Assembly (NCBI RefSeq): GCF_964340395.1
Contig: NC_135558.1
Span: forward strand, 16,837,271-16,901,270
Direction of reading: 5' to 3'
DNA: 64,000 nucleotides
Origin: Glandiceps talaboti
Taxonomy: Eukaryota > Hemichordata > Enteropneusta > Spengelidae
Below, piece by piece: positions 1 to 14,700 of the stretch. The notes beneath the pieces are model-generated. The model ran no database searches. It was given only the letters and a program-made list of their open reading frames with translations, and was not told the origin of the DNA. The translations under genes and the position numbers were made by a program. Each line of letters begins with the position of its first letter. The first letter of the stretch is position 1.

Positions 1-359
1 CGAAATAACACACAATCTCGAAATCGGTTCATCTTCAGAATATGATAATTTGTCAAGCAGCATGTAATGGGTGAAATATCTACTTTTCTGGACAAAAATT
101 TTCATTTTCATTTTTTGATTTTATCAGTAATGAATGACAACAAAAATGGCTTGAATCTTTGACTAGTGTTCCACCTAAACATTTTTTTTTATCAAGAAGT
201 TTTATTGAATTTCATAAAATTGTAGGAGAACTATTTTTGTACAGAGGTGATCTATGCTCTAAATATAGAAAATAAAACAATGATATAAGGGCTCAGGTTT
301 ATACATGGAATTTCAAACTTACAAGACAAGGTTTTGCTGCTAAAATGTTTCTAAATGTA

Positions 360-785
360 CATTTTGAACAGAACATCACTGATTAACACTTTGTTTCCAG
401 ATTGGTTCCAAAATTTGACTGCTATCGTTAACATAGAAGGCTGTCCATGGCTTAACACCTATATACATTTTGTGATCTTCTCAAGCCATCCACACAAAGT
501 CACAATTCACGTTCTACGAACAACAACAATCTGCTTTTTACACAACAGCAAATTACAGACAAATCAGGTATGGATGTCATTCATTCTCACATTTTTCTCC
601 CAAACTATGGAACTGTTTGCCAACTGACATCTGTCAAGCCTCCTGCCTGGATTGTTTCAAAACAAAACTGAAGACTAATTATTTGTTCACCAGACCCTAC
701 AGTGTGCTTTAGCCATTCAGAACATTGCTCTGGAGATCACTGCCATAGCAATTTAATTGACTGATTGATTGATCTCTACAATTCT
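360..785 (+). mobile_element. CR1/L2-like LINE, 3' end fragment
   Basis: One frame at about 560-711 reads YGCHSFSHFSPKLWNCLP, then FKTKLKTNYLF and a stop. This is the typical C-terminal ORF2 signature of CR1/L2-type LINEs (SFS..APKLWN.LP ... FK..LKT.LF). A 3' UTR and a GATT-repeat tail (about 760-775) follow. It is heavily 5'-truncated and lies beyond the golgin-97 3' end, opposite in strand. Confidence 0.7.
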
Positions 786-1920
786 TTAAAAGAAATATTT
801 GCAACGTAGTGACTTTTTAACAACGGATCGACAACATTTGAGACACTGGAAGGATTTTTTACATAATCATATGTACACAAAATGGACACTCGTCTGTTGA
901 CATATTAAATGGAACAAATTATTCAAATTCTGTACATTGAATAGATATTGTTTGTGTTGAAGAGATATACTGGCGCCCTCTATAGTATTGAATGTATACA
1001 ATGCAGGTAGTGTTCACTGAACTCGATTGTAAGTAGAACATTACAGAGGTTTAGATACGCGTTTCAGTGATGCATATGTGCACAGAAGCATGATTGTGCA
1101 GGCGTTCACGAAATGACGCATACAAAGTTGTGTTTAGCTAAGTGTTCAGAACTTGACCTTGAAAGATAGTGAAATGTGTATACGTATGTTGGAATCTTCT
1201 GTCCAGAAGGCCAAACATGACTTTGTTTTCCAAACTTGTTTGTACTTTTAGTCATTTTTTTAATCACGTACCCAAATGAAAAACTCAACAATTAGTTTAC
1301 AGTTACATTTCTGAACTTTAACATAAACAATTACGATATTTAAAAGAAGAAAAACGATAAAAACTGCACACATATTGACAGCTACATGTAGTTACACACT
1401 CTTTTGACATAGCATTGCCTGATACAGAACGAGCGGGTTGCTTCGATTCATGACTATGATGCTATGTGTGTAGAACACAAGTAAATACATGCATCCAAAC
1501 CTCTCTAATGTAGAAGGCTTGACAACATTTAACAAAAAAGACAAAGAACAAAACATCAAACGACAAGGTCTGGAACTCGTGTGCGTATTTTCCTTATTTC
1601 AAATGGAGACAAGTATCGGTGGTGAAATATAATGATCCTATGGGTAACACAGATTAAATCACATTTTTACAAGAATCATGAAAACCAACCATTTTGTCAC
1701 TAACATTCTGTAAACAGTTATTTCACTTTAAACTTCAGACTATTATTCATTAAATAACAATAGTCTTTGAATATATAAAGTCTCTATTCAAAACATTATT
1801 ATTAGTGATAAATAATGTTGTTGACATCCATACTGTCGTAAGTTTACATTAAATACCGGTACTATGGTTTGAGTTCAGGTTTCACTAGGGTTGGAATGCA
1901 GTACTGGATACACCTGTGTT
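786..1920. other. Golgin-97 3' UTR / 3' flank
   Basis: AT-rich sequence between the LINE tail and the golgin-97 stop. Part must be golgin-97 3' UTR on the minus strand, but the cleavage site is not clear. I see no ORF with codon structure or family resemblance. Confidence 0.5.
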
Positions 1921-1983
1921 TCACCTATAATATGGAAATTTGAGGGGTTTTGCAGGTGTTGGTTTACTTCCGAACCATGATGT
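1921..1983 (-). CDS. GOLGA1: GOLGA1 terminal coding exon 20 (residues 852-871 and stop)
   Basis: After an ATTACAG acceptor this reads TSWFGSKPTPAKPLKFPYYR and then TGA. Human golgin-97 ends MSWFGSKPAPKGS..., so this short exon is confidently the C-terminal tail. The 3' UTR runs toward lower coordinates; no compact polyadenylation signal is obvious near the stop. Confidence 0.9.
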   Translation of the reverse strand, partial: TSWFGSKPTPAKPLKFPYYR

Positions 1984-2126
1984 CTGTAATGAAATTAAAG
2001 AAAAGGAATGAATGAATGAATGAAGAAAAATACAAATGCCCCTCATTAATTTTCATTGTATGTATTGCATACACATATATATATACACACATACATACAC
2101 ACACACACACACACACATACATAAAT

Positions 2127-2162
<36 letters not shown>

Positions 2163-5100
2163 GCATACATACATAAATACATACCTTCCAGACAATTGTA
2201 TCTTTAACCAGTCTTTCTTCTTCCTTTGTAAAATGTAGAAGTGTGGCTACTGCTTTGACGAGTTGTACCGCCTGCATTGACCAACCAAACATCAAGATGT
2301 ACTTAGCTACAAAGTTACTTAGATTTGGCACAAGGGGATTGCAAATGATAAACTTAATAACAGTGAAGTAAATTATGGTATTTATTAGCTGTAATTTTAG
2401 GAACATTTTTATTACACTCATCCTTTTAAAGTACTATCATAGCTTATGTGTTAATAATACCGGTATATCAAGTGGTCAAACTATGATGTCAGCCAAAAAG
2501 TATACCTTAACATTATTTTGTTGCAAAAACAGCTATAGGGTATGGCAAGTCAGATTTCTATCAAGCATTTTCAATACCAAGTCTCCTAACATGTTTTTTT
2601 CTTTCTTTTCACGAGATCACTTCGGTCATGTAGTTTTCCAAAGTCTAGTTATCCTACTACAAAGTTTTACAACAACTTGACAAACATGGCTATCTCAAAA
2701 AGGGCAAATGAAAGCATACACATACTGTAATAGTATTGGAAAAATTTAGGGGAATCCAGTCAGCTCATGCAAATTTACAGATCTCACAAAAAAATAATAT
2801 TCTGGTTCATTTTCACCAAAAAAAGAGAAGAAATCTTAACACTACTGTTAACCTAAGGGTATTAAATCCTTACCTCTGTATCTGAGCCACACATGTATTT
2901 AAACATGACATGCCTAAGGTACTGGAAATTGGTTTCACGAATTTCATGAAAGTTAACGGTGGATAAGATATGGCCATGGGCAGGTGGAAGGGGTGGAGTT
3001 TGGCCAACTGATTGATTGAGTGATTTCGGTACTGTTGATGATCTGGTCATTGGCTCCCTCTCTTTCTCCTTACTCTCTGGTATGTCCAGGTCTGTAGCAG
3101 TTTGAACTTTCTGTGAAAACAATAGAAATACTATATATTGAAGCATGTATCTAATGATATCACATGAAAGGTTGTATAATATAGGGGTAGTAGACACTTG
3201 AACCAACTCAAGCTTCTTGACCTATCAAGTTTCATTTGGGACTTGACGTATTCTTGAGATTGCTTTGAACCTAACTCATTAATTGATAATAGTAATGTGT
3301 TCATCCTTTTATTACGAAAGGTTTGGAGAACTCAATAAAAATGTATTATCAAAGCAAATATCACCAGAATGCATCAAAACACAAGCAGAATCTGACATGG
3401 TTTTAGTAAACCCAAGCATGTTAGTGCTGAGTTGTCTATCCTACTAATACCATGGCCCCCTTTGTGGTGATGACTTGACTATGTTCATTACATCACTTCA
3501 TCCTTATCTCTTATTTTCATATGTAAATTCACATTCAAACTAGGTGACATTGGTTGTCAGGGGCAACATGGTAATCAACAGAGATCATTTAATTGACACT
3601 GTATTTATGCCATGTATTCTGTACATGCACAGGGATTTGCAATTGCTAGTTTGGGGAATGGTTGTCTACTGACCATATATACATGTACCTATATTGGGTT
3701 TACCAGTAAAATCCTTCTCTGTCATTGATAGTGTTTTTAGTCTTTGTTCTACAAAATCACTCACATTAAAGAGGTCAATATTCTTTCCATCATTTCATGA
3801 TGAAAATCTTACTTCACATGTAATAAAGACAAAACAAGTCTAAACATAACATTATGTGCGACGCTGTCTCACGCAGTGAATCTTTGGACAAGAAAATCAA
3901 CGTATGTCTATTGTAATAGATAGCAAGATATTTCAGTAGCAATATTTCAAAGTATAGCTTACGTATGATTTAGTTTTAACAACATATCTTACCAGTTCCC
4001 TTTGTAATGTCTTTTTTAAATCTGATAATCTCTGTTGTTGCATTTTAATTGTTTTATTCTTCTCGGCAAGCTGATCTCCATAATCTTCAACCAGTTTCCT
4101 CAATTGTGACACCTTTGAACAAAATGAGGTGATAAAAAGTGAACATGCAGATATTACCAATTATCCCAGGTTCAACAAATGGAATATATTGTACTCTGGT
4201 CATTATACGTCACAACAACATGAGTCTACATTTTGTATGCCATTGGTTCTGCTGTGTTCGATATATGAGTAAATATTGTGCTCAAAAGAGACTTGGTTAT
4301 CATGTTTGACATACAAATGTACTTGTTAAAAACATTGTCAAGTCAGTATGTGAGTCAGATAGCCAAGTCTCTGGGCATTGTGTATGCGCTACATATATTA
4401 ACATTTTTTTGTGTTAAAATAATATTTTTGAACAGATTAAAGAAGAGTGAAGTTTGTTTGTTTGTTTGTTTGTTTACTACCGTCTTTATATGAACTTTTG
4501 GAATGATTTCATTAAAAATTGGCTCCGTTTGTAAACATGGCCCAGTTTTTGGTAACACTCAATTTAACATAATATTGAGTTGGAGTAAATCTTCTAATTT
4601 CATTCATTCTGAGAAAGTGAATAACTTCAAGTGAATACTTTCTGTCAAAAATTTAATATTCATTAGATGTATGAACAGAAATGAGATAAAATCCTGCTTT
4701 CTCTGAAAAAAATGTAAATCAAAATGTAGATTCCTGTAGTCTCTCTATTAGTATGTCACCTTTGTACGAGGTTTGAATGAAACAGACCTAAGCATTATTA
4801 AATAGGGATATAGTTGTAAAAGGATGAAAAAATACAGCAGCAATATAATGACACACATTTCAAACCCACTGTTAGTAGCCTCCCCTGGCAATGAAGGTGG
4901 GGGGGGGGGGGCACTAATCCAAGGTCAGATAAGAGATGAAATAGTGGTTTATTCCTTGATAATTACCTCTGAATCATCAAGTTCACCATCTTGTATACTT
5001 GTACTTCTTTGTATCAATTCTCTGGTTTTTCTCTCTTCTTGACTCTCTAACTCTTTTATCTGACATCACAAAAGAAAAATATAAGTCAGACCTAATTCTC

Positions 5101-8100
5101 TAGTAATTTTGTCTCACTGGATAAATTGAAAGCTTCTACACATTGATACCCAGTATGTATTGCTGCCATCTGTGTAGTCTGTAATATGCCATGATGGGAC
5201 GCCTTCACACATCAGTCAACTTCTTTCACATCTCTATTGAACTGTGCCCTTTCTCACATTTGCAACATGATCTGGTTGCTGCCAATCAGATGTTACAATG
5301 ACCATGACATCACACTTTTATGATATAATTTATTTAAATTCACTGGTGACACAGCCAGACATTGCTTCACCGAACGTGTGTGAGGGCAGAGTGACATGAC
5401 ATATTTTATTGTCTATCAGCTGTAGTGACCATATTTTGATTTCTGATAGGTTGCTTGCAATGACTTGAACTTCTAAACAAGATGGCAGGATACACATAAT
5501 CTTAGTGTAAAATTTAATGCATTTCTTTTTCCCGTAAACTTGGATTTCATTGTTTATTGAGGTGGTGGGTGAACCTTATACACAGTGTGATATTTTATTC
5601 CACCTAACCAGTCATGAGTGTGTTGTATCATAGACCCCACAGGAAATGTGTAGGGTCTATGGTTGTATCTGGTAACAGCAAAATGTGCATGGTTATGTTT
5701 TTATTTCTCAAGTGGTGGCAAATCCAATGTGGCCACAAATGATAGCAGCTTTACATGAAATGTATGACTGGAAGCAGAAGCCAATGAAAGGAAATAGGTT
5801 CAGTAATATATCATAAAAATATATCAGATTCAGACCCAGTGAATTCCACTCCTATTCCACTATCCCTACCACTGATATCAAAGTCTTGCCCATTTTGCTA
5901 TAGACCCTACAATTTTGCTCAAGTTAAAAAATTCTCAGGTTATGTAACATCAGAGACATTAGGACCCTGTATCCACCTGTATTGTCTGAATTTCACACAT
6001 GCTACACATCCACAAGGGGAAACAAAATAATTTAGAGAAATTGATAAAGTACCAATGACCCATAACATGCTACAAGTTCAGTCCCACACACAGACCAGAA
6101 AATGAGATGTTTAGATAGTAAGAACAGCCTTCAATATCACCAAAACCCAAGTCTTTCTGGAACTCTGGCCTCAAGTGTAATCATATTAAACAGTTTAGCT
6201 GTGATTTGTTATGGACAGACTTGTAACAAATACTGCAAAACTAAAAAATTAGTCAAAATACAATTGTATGAAGTTTTTACTTGCATAAAATCAAAATAAT
6301 TGTTTGCTTGTTTGTTTTAACCTGCTACTTCTGGAAGTGATGATTGATAAGTGTTAAATAACACATGGAGGATAATGCAGTGAAAAACAAAAAATGTCAG
6401 AAGAAATTTTACCTCAGTAATACTTGATAATTTAGTTACATGTTTGGGTACGTAAACACTTTCATATGTGGGTATGCATAAATTAAATTTTTTTACATGT
6501 TCTACAAAACATACATGTATGTTTTTTATCTTTTTTTTTTTCATTTTCTAAGTCAGCGAAGGCAAGATATGAGTGATTCCTATAAATTGTTTACGTGTTA
6601 TCACTTTGATTACAAAAGGAATCTGGTTCATTTCTTGCATCATGCACTTCCACGTAATTAACCGTCACTTACTTATTTAAAAAAAGAAAGAAAAGGATGG
6701 TCATATTTTTTTAAAGAGAAGAGACCAATTTAGTGTGCCCATACTGAAATGAAAGAAACACCCATGCACTATATTTTAAATCTGTGCTTACTGATCCTGG
6801 TCTCAGCTGGTATGAGATAGACTTACTAGTCCATTTGACAGCATGCTAAAATATTAGATGATATGTGAGTCTTGTATTGATTGTCAGAAATTAAAGAGTT
6901 TAACATATATGTACAATGTGTTTTCCACACAAGGGTTTGAAGTTGTTCTGTCAAAACCCTATTTACAGTGGGCTTAAAATAATAAGCATTGCACAAGTCA
7001 TGAAAGGTACAAAATAAAAAAGAATTCCATGAAGAACTGTGTCTTGTAAACCAACAATATAACAAAGCTAGTAATTAGTGTGATAATGGTGGCTACATTC
7101 GCATTGACAAAATAAGACAAGCACAAACTAAAACCATTAATGTGACATGGTGACATATATCTACAGACATCAATAAATACACTCACATCTAATGTAACAT
7201 ATATTTAGATCAGCAGTAATATTTACTATCTATGAAAGAAAGGTTAAGTTTATAGGAAAACTTATGAAGTGTTTTGTTTAATTTTCAATGACTTCCAGTG
7301 TTTACACTGTCGCTAATACAGTATAAATATATCCACATCATTAAAATACTGCCAATCACCCATTTCAGTAATTTATTTCACACTAGTACAATATAATTCA
7401 GGGATGTAGAAAATAGCCGCAAGCTGGTTAAAACAACCGACTGTCAGCAATAAATTTCAAGCTATGAAAATGGATATATTTATTAAAATTGGTCCCCAAA
7501 ACTACAACAAAATCTTTAGAATTTATCATGTTTATGGTTCAGTGTTTCCGATGCCTGCTCACCAAATCACAAAACGTGAGAGAAAATCATGTTTGGTAAG
7601 AAGATTTTTGAGGCATTAGTCCAACTTGCTGACACAAATTCTTCCAAGTTTAGAGCACTGAATGGGATCAAAATGGATCTAAATGGCTTTGATACTTACC
7701 GGTAGTATTCAATTTGAACTTTTAAATTTTCGACTGTACACTTCAGTCTTTGTCAACAGATTGACCTGCTATTCAGTACACATGACCTAGCAGCCACGTG
7801 AGCCTTACATGTGAAGTGTGCAGTCGATAATTTCAGGTAAATTTTCAAGTTGTGTTCTGAACAAAAGTTCAAATTGAATACTACATGTATGGTTTACCAA
7901 CACAGATGAATTTCCATTTGAAGACTTTGATACTTGCTAAAATACAATTTACATTCCTTTATATATTGTACTTAGTGTCTGAAACTACTGTGATTCAAAG
8001 CTATGCAAATACATATCATCACTACCAATTAATATACACCACTTCATGTCTACTTACCCTTTCTTGATATTCCTCTAACTGTTCTTGTTTTTCTTTCAGA

Positions 8101-10891
8101 GATCTTTGAAGCATATCAAAAGTATCACTCTTTGCTAGTTGTAATTTTTGAGCTTCATTTTGTACAATTTGTGATTTTTCTAAAAGGTCTTGGATTTCCT
8201 TCATTAAATGCTGATTTTTACCCTGTAGCTTCTCATTTTCTGTAATGGAAGCAGACAAATTAACAATTTTAAAAGTTGCAACCAAAAACTTCATGATTTC
8301 AAAGACATCTTCATGTTAACCTCATGATTTTACAGACCCACTAATTTCATAACTCATGATTTTACAGACCCTGAATAATTTCATACATTTACCTTGATTG
8401 CTGTCTTTTAATTGCGTCTCTGTTATTGTCAATCTTTGCTGCAATGATTCCAAATCTTTTAGCAGAGTTGGCGTTTCCTCCAAGATCTATCAACAAAATG
8501 AAGGAAAAATAATACTGTCTTGAGAATACATCAAGCACTGATGGACATAGCAGGGGTGACCAATATTTTGCAAAGATAGTTGACACAATAGTACTATTAA
8601 AGTCTCTGGTCATATAATGCCTATTCTAAGTCCTTCAATAAACTAGCTACAATAAAAGTAAATAGTCTTGCAATTCTCTTCAAGACTAAAAGGTTTGAAT
8701 AACTTCTCTGTGTGTATCTCTCTCTCTTTCTGCTGACTCCCATGAGGCATTGTGGTGCATAGCAAAGATATTCTAGTAAAGGCACAAGATCAACTTGATG
8801 TATCTCTGAAATTGCAAGTACTACATGTAGTAATTGTATGTGATGTAAAATCATGAAAAAACTCTCCAGAACACATAGTTTATGAACATGTCTCTATTTT
8901 CATAGTGGTGTCGCCCTTTAACACAAGACTAGTTCAGGCTAACAAACCAGAACATGGTAATTGAGCTATACTGCAGCAACTTACCTGCTTTTCAAATGCA
9001 GCTGCTTTTGCTTTGGTTTCAGCCAATAATTTAGAAAGGGATGACACTTCTGATTCTTTTTGTTGTAGTTGATCCTGTAAGGTCAAAGGTTATGAGAGGT
9101 CTCTGTCAAGTCTGTACACTGGACACAAAAAATACCAACACTAAACATTGTTTATCAAGTGGAAAAATCTATCATGAAACAAGTTTTGATATATGTTATT
9201 ACTGATGATAAGTTATAAAGTTCTTCTATACTTAGTGTAAGTAAATGATATATAAATATGTACTGGTACCCTATTATAGTATTTGGCAAAACACAGGTAC
9301 TGTAATCTGGCTTTATACACATGAAGCCCATAGAGTCAACATTAGTTAGATTCGTTGCAGTACACTTTAGTGAATATTTGGCTATGATAAATTACTTTAT
9401 CTTACTATGCACAAGACATTGGGTTCTACATTACTCACAATATGTGTCAAAATGTTGAAAATAGCCATTCTTTTTAACAATTTTTTCATAAAGTATGTTT
9501 TCACAGGTACAAGTACGTTATTCCAAATATTTGTTCTTCATTTAGCTAGAAAATACATGTGACCTACGAAATTTGTCACTACTCGTCTTTGACTCATAGC
9601 AACAAGGCCCCTTAGGTCACTCGTATGTTCCTTGGCTGAATGAAGAAAAATATAGTGGTTGGGGAAATAACGTATCGGCTTCACAAATATACAGTCATAT
9701 TATAATAGGTGTACTGCATATAAAGTTACAAGGTTTTCATAATATAACCATGAACAAAAAATGAAAATTTTGAGAAATGCAATTTAAAATTTATTGTTAT
9801 TAGATACTGTTTTAGCATTTATATCTGATAAAATATTTGATGGGTGAACAAAATCATTGTTTTATTACGGTACTAAATCAGACGACGCCAACATTGAGCA
9901 GACAATAGAACTGAACTGAACTGACCTTTAACCTTTGGCTGTCCTCCTCCATGGAGGTGATATGTTTCTCATGTTCTATTTCTTTTTCAAGGTATTCAGT
10001 TTGTGAGTTTTCTAGTTGTGACTGCAAAACAACAGACAATAAATATTGTTAATAAAATGATTTACTCCCAGAGTAGAAACACAAAAGGGAGAACATATGC
10101 AATGTTTTTAACTTTTCACCAAATTGTGTTCAAAATGTCATACAATTATAACTCCTGTCACAGACCTGTGCACAACACGGCCCTCAATGACTACACTTCC
10201 TGCACAGCATATCCCAGCAGCATATGCAGGTAAATCCTTCACAAACAACCTATGTTCTACCAGGTCCCCATCCATACACCAGGGATGACAGGGGCATTGT
10301 GGTTCAAATCTTTCCCAAGGACTAACCATTCTGAAAAAATGGCAGTAGAGAGACTCAAACCAAAAGTTGGAAATTTATGAGTCAGACACCCTAACCATTC
10401 AGCTATTATGAGTTCTCATTCTAATGGACTAGTACATGTAGATGTTATTCACCAATATTTTTCTTCATTCAGCCAAGGAAAATATGAGTGACCTAAGGGG
10501 TCTTTGTCACTACAAGTTGCTAGACAATAGTGACAAACCTTTAGGTCATGAGTATTTCCAAGCTGAATAAAGAAAAATATTGGAGAATAACATAATAACA
10601 TTGCAAAACACTTTTGTTTTCTCCTTACTATTTTTTGTTGGGCAGTATTTTTGTCCAGTTCTTTGGCAGTTTCTAGGGCAGTAATTTGGCTTTCTAAGGC
10701 ATTAATTTTATCCTGTAGATTCTGCCTTGTTTCAGCAGATTGTTGTTTCACTTCCTCTATCTGTTTCCGTGATCTCTGAAGTTCAACCTCAAGTTGCACT
10801 TTCTGAAAACAAAAAAAGGTAAATGCATTTTGTTTTTCTCAAAATAAATAAGTCAGAAGCTGCAACCATATCTACACACATACATGTACAT

Positions 10892-10927
<36 letters not shown>

Positions 10928-11210
10928 ACACACAGACATATGCAGACATACATACATAAATACATACATACATACATACATAATATGTACGTACATACAT
11001 ACATACATACATACATACATACATACATACACACACACGTATGTACATACATACATACATACATACATACATACATACACACACATACATACATATGTAC
11101 ATACATACATAAACACACATATAGTATAATTATATACACAAATACACAATCACTTACTGTCTATAGTGTTATTTGCAGTTTCAAATACATAATACACATA
11201 CACAAACATG

Positions 11211-11277
<67 letters not shown>

Positions 11278-11574
11278 ACCCATCCATCCATCCATCCATA
11301 TGTAAATCTTCACAACAATTTCACCTACCTGTGTTTCAAATTTAGATTCTTTGTCATTAACAGTTTCAAGATTTTTCAAGGCTCTTCCATCAGCTTCTCT
11401 AAGTTGTGCTTTTAAATCTTCAACCTGTTTTTCAAAATTTTCTTCCATAGATTTGGCATTGCTTTTTGTTGTTTCAAGTTCTTCACTGTCTTCCGATATC
11501 TTAGTGTTTAAATGGGATATCTGAGCGAAGGAAAATTAGAAATGTTCTCATTTTCCATCAAATAAAAGTCATCC

Positions 11575-11618
<44 letters not shown>

Positions 11619-11655
11619 TGTGTGTGTGTGTGTATGTAGATATATATATGTGTGT

Positions 11656-11740
<85 letters not shown>

Positions 11741-14700
11741 TTTGAAACTGCTGATGTACCAAAACATTTCCCTAGCAAAGGTGAATACATCTTTAGACTT
11801 CCATGGAAGTATACTTCCATGATACTTCCAAGTACAGTACGTTGCTGAAAATCTACATAGTCTTTCTCATTATCCCATACTTCAGGATCACGTGAGAAAG
11901 CATTGTGGCTGCCTGAACTTCATTGCATTGTTGCAATTGCTACTTTGTGTTCAAAGACAATAACTTGGCTTTGCAATAGGTATGACCATAAATATATTAT
12001 TGGTAACCACAAAAACTTGGTTTGAAAATCATTTTTATGTATGAAATTTTTTAAACACACATGACAGTTATTAACTGAATACATACCTGTTGTTCTAAAC
12101 TATTAATTTTGTTGCTCCATGTTGATTTAATATCATTCAAATGCTGCCTCGCTTCTTCAAGTTTCAATTCGAGTTGATCTCTCTGTCAAAGTGGAATATT
12201 GGAATCAAAATTAAAATTATACAAACAGGAGGTATTGCAGTACAGCCTTACTTTCCATACAAGTCATGCTTTCATACACACATTCTCTTCCACTTTTGAT
12301 TGAGAAACAGACATGTTTTGAACAAATCACTTGTCTAACTGGATCTAACACTATGATTCAAATTCCATATATGTATACAAATACACAATGCCCTATAGTA
12401 CTGATATGCTATGTATAAAGGGGCATGTTGAATGTGGTGGGGTTTGGTTTATTTCAAGGAGATGTGAATTCTACGGGATTATTCCATTGTTTCAAACATG
12501 GCAATTGAAGAGCACTACCAGGCAAGTATTTATCACACCAGAAAATAAATCTGACATTGACATAAAAAATTGCTAAAGTGCCCTCCGACGAATCTAACTA
12601 ATGTTGACTCTATGCTCAACATAAGCAAACCAATACACCATATTTCAGATATCTACTTTCTGTCATTTATAATGTAGCATGATATACAATATACAATATT
12701 TTGTTTTTTACCTGATAACTGGAATAGTTCAGAGTCCCAAAAAATTCTGGTGGACACCAAATCTGTTGAAGAGCACTCCTAGTGGCCAAACTATGAAATC
12801 TTTTGTTTTTCTGATAACCCGTTTACATACAGTGATTGAATTTTTATTTACTTACCTCTGACTTGACTGCATCTAATTTTTCATCTCCAGACAAGTCACT
12901 ATCCTGTAGTCTCTGTTCCAATGTTGTAATTCTTTCTTGTAAATGAGTTATTGTACTTTGGTTTTCTTCAACTTGGGCGGCCATCTGGAATATAATGATT
13001 CTATCTTTAGACTTTTGGTCCCTGTGACCAGACTTAATAGTTCAGATGATGATAATTTCACTCTTTGGTGCATTGAGAATGGATTTGTGATGGCATAGAT
13101 ATATATGCTAGACTAAGTGTATACATGCTAGTGTCCTGCAAGTCTTTTCACTATCACAACGCAATGTAGCTATAAACCTTCAAGCCAATTTCAATTTGAT
13201 GTAGCCCTGGTAATAATGTATACACTACTGTAAACCCAGAAATTTTGCTAAAGACTTATTTTCGTTCATTTCGTTAGAAAACAAAAACGCAAAAATATGT
13301 AGTTACTAAAGTGCCTTCTTGTACATGAACACAATGTACCAGTCTGGTAAGTAGTAAAAATAAGTGTGTGAGAACTAGCTGAAGAAACTAAAAATCGCAA
13401 AATTTTCTATTAGTGAAAATATCTAGGTTTACAGTATTTCATTTGTTCTCTGAAATTATAAACCCATCATTATAATTCGGAAAGGTAGCCTACATACAAT
13501 TTACGTGCAGATCTGCAGAAACCTTCAATGGTAACAATGAAAAGATCGGAATGGTGTTCCTTTCGTAATAAGATAGTGTAAACCTAGATATATTCGCTAC
13601 TAGAAAGTCATGCGATTTTATAATGTCTTCAGCTAGTTCTCAAACACTAATTTTGACTATTTACCAGACTGGTACATTGTGTTCATGTACAAGAAGGCAT
13701 ATCAGTAACTGCATATTTTTGCGTTTTTGTTTTTTAGTGAAATAAGCGAAAATAAATCTTTGGCGAAAATTTCCAGGTTTACAGAAAGTGACGTTGAAAG
13801 CTTAAGCAACAGCTCAACATTAATTACTATGAAATTAATGGATTTGTTTTAGGTTGACATTTTTCGTTTTTGAACCATGAAAATGAAAATTGAGAACTGA
13901 AAATAGTGTGAATGATTCATGAGTATAACATTCGTATTGAATATGACAAACAGATATCTTATGGCTTGTGGAATATATTTCCATCTCTACCTTCTTTGTG
14001 CCTTTTAAAATGGTTTCTGATAATATAACACAAATATGGGTAAAATACATTATTACATGTACAGTCTATTTTATTGTACATCACGGCAAAAGTATGTATC
14101 ACTCATATTTTCAAATATAAATATATTCATATAATATTTAATATTATAAGTACATATTGTATTAAAACAGCTGTCACACACTACATACACTCAGACACAG
14201 ACCCAGACCCAGACACAGACACAGACACAGACACAGACACAGACACAGACATAGAAACACACATGCACATGCGCACACACACATTTTTGGTGATGTCAGA
14301 AGAAAATGAGCTGTACAAGGTAAACAATTAAAAGAAAACTGCGCTCATGGTTAATGTGGTTAGTTAGACCATTTTATACACCAAGATATCATTGAACAAT
14401 TTTATGGTGCATGTTAAATGTAATGAAAACCGGAATTTAATTTTACCTTCTTTTTCTTAGTATCACAAATCCCATTGAAAGATTAGTAAGAAACACAAAG
14501 GTAAATATTATGTTAGTAGCTGGAAGGGCAATCAGTAACAGTACACATAGCAACCTGGTAAAACTTGCATAGATTTCCATATACATACATAACTTTGGTA
14601 TTAAAGGAAACCCAGTTTGGTAAAACTTTCATAGCTTGCTATACCCTGTACCATAATTTTGGTGGGGCACCTTGGTAACAGAGAGCAAAAATCTTGTAAA

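Noticed and set aside
10823-11305. Open frames of 80-160 codons on both strands
   Set aside because: They translate CA/ATAC/CT microsatellites into His-Thr, Cys-Val, Tyr-Ile or Leu-Ser runs; no gene.
11508-11820. Three overlapping His/Thr-rich minus-strand frames
   Set aside because: Translation of the (TG)n tract next to golgin-97 exon 10.
13228-13784. A single fold-back element spanning the whole interval
   Set aside because: Each half has its own pair of CTGTAAACC ends, so two separate MITE copies in inverted orientation fit better.
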